Assembly: GCA_964546955.1 (NCBI GenBank)
Contig: CAZJLP010000011.1
Location: forward strand, 1 to 64,000
Source of the DNA: CAZJLP01 sp964546955
Lineage (GTDB): Bacteria; Verrucomicrobiota; Verrucomicrobiia; Opitutales; Opitutaceae
Direction: 5' to 3'
Length of the DNA stretch: 64,000 nt
Part shown: positions 62,263 to 64,000 of the stretch, piece after piece
Layout: the number at the start of each line of letters is the position of its first letter
Numbering within the stretch: the stretch's first letter is position 1
Made by a program: the position numbers and the translations under genes
Notes under the pieces: model-generated
Databases searched by the model: none
Seen by the model: the letters and a program-made list of their open reading frames with translations, nothing else
What the model was told of the DNA's origin: nothing

Positions 62263-62757
62263 TTAGGCGCGGGTAGCTTGGCGATTCAGGTAGGCTCGCG
62301 TCACCTCGGGGATGTGGTGTTCGAGCCAGCCCGCCATGGCTTCCTCGTCGTTGAGAATCTCACGGCAGATCTCGGCGATCTGGGTCTGCCCCGTTTCTTC
62401 CGCCGCGGCGATGAGCGACTGATAACAGGCGATCTCAAAGTGTTCGGACGCGAAGTCGGTCAGCGTGTTTTTGACCACTTCGTCCGGGAAGATCGCGGTC
62501 GAGGCACCCTGGACCATCCCCGTCAGATTTCCGAGAAGGGATTTCGCCGTAGAATGGGTCTCTCCGAGCAGCCCCAAACATTCCTCCACTCGGCTCGAGT
62601 GGAGGCGCGATTCCGCGGCGTGCTCATTCAGTCTCGCCTGCAACTCGGGAAAATCGTCGGCGGCCCGGGCGTGATTCTCGAGGACTTGGGCCATGTTTTG
62701 CTCCATCGCGTACGCGCTGTTCAGCCAGGAGGTGAGTTGTTCAAAAGGGGATGTCAT
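62263..62757 (-). CDS. DUF892 (YciE/YciF-like) ferritin-like protein
   Basis: The 164 residues form one all-helical domain typical of DUF892: WLNSAYAMEQNMAQVLENHA, then E-H-F-E-I-A-C-Y and AEETGQTQIAEICREILNDEEAMA. Conserved Glu/His positions resemble a ferritin-like di-iron site. Homologues are induced by stress in several bacteria; no activity is established. The length matches the family. It is a single gene. Confidence 0.85.
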   Translation of the reverse strand: MTSPFEQLTSWLNSAYAMEQNMAQVLENHARAADDFPELQARLNEHAAESRLHSSRVEECLGLLGETHSTAKSLLGNLTGMVQGASTAIFPDEVVKNTLTDFASEHFEIACYQSLIAAAEETGQTQIAEICREILNDEEAMAGWLEHHIPEVTRAYLNRQATRA

Positions 62758-62900
62758 GGTCGTTCAGAGGATGAAGGGAAGGCGGGAAGGTCCGCGGTGA
62801 GTAGGAGATCCTTTATTCTCGGCGGACGTGTGCGGTTTCGCAAAATCGTCGAAGCGAAACTACATGGGGCGCCGCCCGGAAACTAAACCCGATTGCGTCC

Positions 62901-64000
62901 CTAACGACCGCCGGGGATTGTTCGCTGCGTGTTTTTTACGTGGCGGGCCTGAGCCTCCGCGATGGCGTAGGCCAGTTCGCTGTCGTGCGGAAAGAGTCGA
63001 AGTCCTTCTTCCAAGACGGCTACTTCGCTCGAGTCGGGCGCTCGCGAAGAGCGTTCTACAATTTCCGCCGTCAACTGGTACACTTCTGGAAGAGGCGGCG
63101 CATATTGCCGGGCGAACGAGAGAAGCATCAGAAGTTCGATTGTCGCCTGAGTCTCAAGGCGCGCCTCCGAGTTCGGCAGGGCGCTCACGTGTTCGGCAAA
63201 CTGGATACGCGCAAGTTCATAGTAGACGCGAGGACGAGCCACGCGGAGCTGCACCGCCGCCTCGAGCAGCGGCTTGGCCGCGCGATCGTCACCGGCATCA
63301 CATTCGAGCAAGCCGGCCTGAGCCGTCAATTCCCGGTCCGATAATTGGCGCTTGTGAGCGCGTTCCACTCCCCGCCGAGCGCGCTCCAGGTAGAGGGAGG
63401 CAAATTGGGGCTGCCGCGACTTGACGTACGTGTACTCCAGGCGATCCCATTCGCCCTTTAGCCGCGCGATCTCGACGTCGGACGCGGAGCGCACCCGGAT
63501 GCGTGGCAGGCGGATGGCGGGCGGTTTCACGACCAAGTCCCTCTTTACGGCGTGCTCGAGGTACAAGCTCAGCGCCTTGCGAATGGCGCCGGAGCTTTGA
63601 CCGAAACAGCGCTCAAAAAGGGCCTCGCTGGGGGGCTGGGTCACCGTTTGCTCGAGAAATCTGCCGAGGGAAGCGCGGCGTTTGTCCGATTCGTCGGCAA
63701 GAATCCACTGCAGAAAGAGCTGGCGCTGTTCGCGGTTGCGGACCCGCTCTTTGATGGGAAGGGCGGCGTTTTCCGAGTCCGGTTGGAAAATATCCAGGAG
63801 CGGGGCTAGCGGCGTAGAGTAGGTTTTCCTGTTGCGAATGGCTTCGGTTTCGAGCGCCGAACCCCACGTCATCGCTTTCAGGCGCATATGCGTAGGAAAC
63901 ACGTCGACGCGTTTTGAGAAGTCGATCATGGCCTCTACATACCACTCCGGGAGTGGCGGAGCCCGGTTTTGCAGGCGGAAGAGAAAGGTGTCCCACGTAA
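62901..64000 (-). CDS. DUF1570-like protein, N-terminus cut by the right edge
   Basis: The frame is open from 62901 to the window end (the first visible ATG at 63929 is internal). The visible 366 residues begin with a segment LPEWYVEAMIDF that resembles the region after the HExxH motif of DUF1570 peptidase-like proteins (LPxWxxEGLA). The HExxH would lie outside the window. The C-terminal half is helical and TPR-like (AGDDRAAKPLLEAAVQL, EVAVLEEGLRLFPHDSELAYAIAEAQA). The family assignment is tentative. Confidence 0.55.
   Translation of the reverse strand, partial: TWDTFLFRLQNRAPPLPEWYVEAMIDFSKRVDVFPTHMRLKAMTWGSALETEAIRNRKTYSTPLAPLLDIFQPDSENAALPIKERVRNREQRQLFLQWILADESDKRRASLGRFLEQTVTQPPSEALFERCFGQSSGAIRKALSLYLEHAVKRDLVVKPPAIRLPRIRVRSASDVEIARLKGEWDRLEYTYVKSRQPQFASLYLERARRGVERAHKRQLSDRELTAQAGLLECDAGDDRAAKPLLEAAVQLRVARPRVYYELARIQFAEHVSALPNSEARLETQATIELLMLLSFARQYAPPLPEVYQLTAEIVERSSRAPDSSEVAVLEEGLRLFPHDSELAYAIAEAQARHVKNTQRTIPGGR

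Overview
The window is high-GC chromosomal DNA, densely coding on both strands, with few Shine-Dalgarno sites, no rRNA or tRNA seen, and one 10-N assembly gap (47733-47742). The gene content suggests a Gram-negative, free-living bacterium, most likely Verrucomicrobiota (perhaps an Opitutales relative). The signs are TonB-like and outer-membrane proteins, lipoproteins, three DUF3857/transglutaminase-fold exported proteins, a plant/cyanobacterial-type IspH, few SD sites, and a metal ABC permease fused to a DtxR-like domain. This placement is an inference from gene families, not a phylogeny.

Layout. 0-5 kb: an exonuclease-DNA ligase fusion, a beta-CASP nuclease and ApaG. 5-12 kb: envelope and regulatory genes, including an orphan ParA operon (ParA, a protein with a basic amphipathic tail, a coiled-coil protein). 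12-20 kb: IspH, an AlkC-like glycosylase, AlaRS and LeuB. 20-27 kb: three tandem DUF3857 proteins. 27-29 kb: an exported RidA and a Tat-exported FAD amine oxidase. 29-41 kb: envelope lipoproteins, an oxidoreductase, a methyltransferase, Ffh, an Lrp-type regulator with an aminotransferase, Der and Fmt. 41-46 kb: a Mn/Fe/Zn ABC uptake operon with its own fused metalloregulator, a DtxR/MntR-like box in front, and an outer-membrane barrel gene inside. 46-53 kb: adenine deaminase, polysaccharide genes (GT4 and a Wzt-like ABC ATPase) and ribosomal protein S1 with a clear terminator. 53-57 kb: a KimA-like potassium importer preceded by a ydaO-type c-di-AMP riboswitch, a TPR protein and NadA. 57-64 kb: a hybrid sensor kinase surrounded by two duplicated families of small unknown proteins, a DUF892 protein and a gene cut by the window edge.

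The most unusual signal is a set of nine intergenic arrays of 6- or 7-bp tandem repeats, usually two arms in opposite orientation around a loop. Each array has its own degenerate unit but the same architecture. In one case (43485-43834) the arms enclose a shortened gene of the 23S-intervening-sequence four-helix-bundle family inside the metal-transport operon. In others the loop is empty, or arrays of one unit family lie on both sides of a gene (methyltransferase, rpsA). I propose these as one family of small elements, with the four-helix protein as possible cargo or mobiliser.
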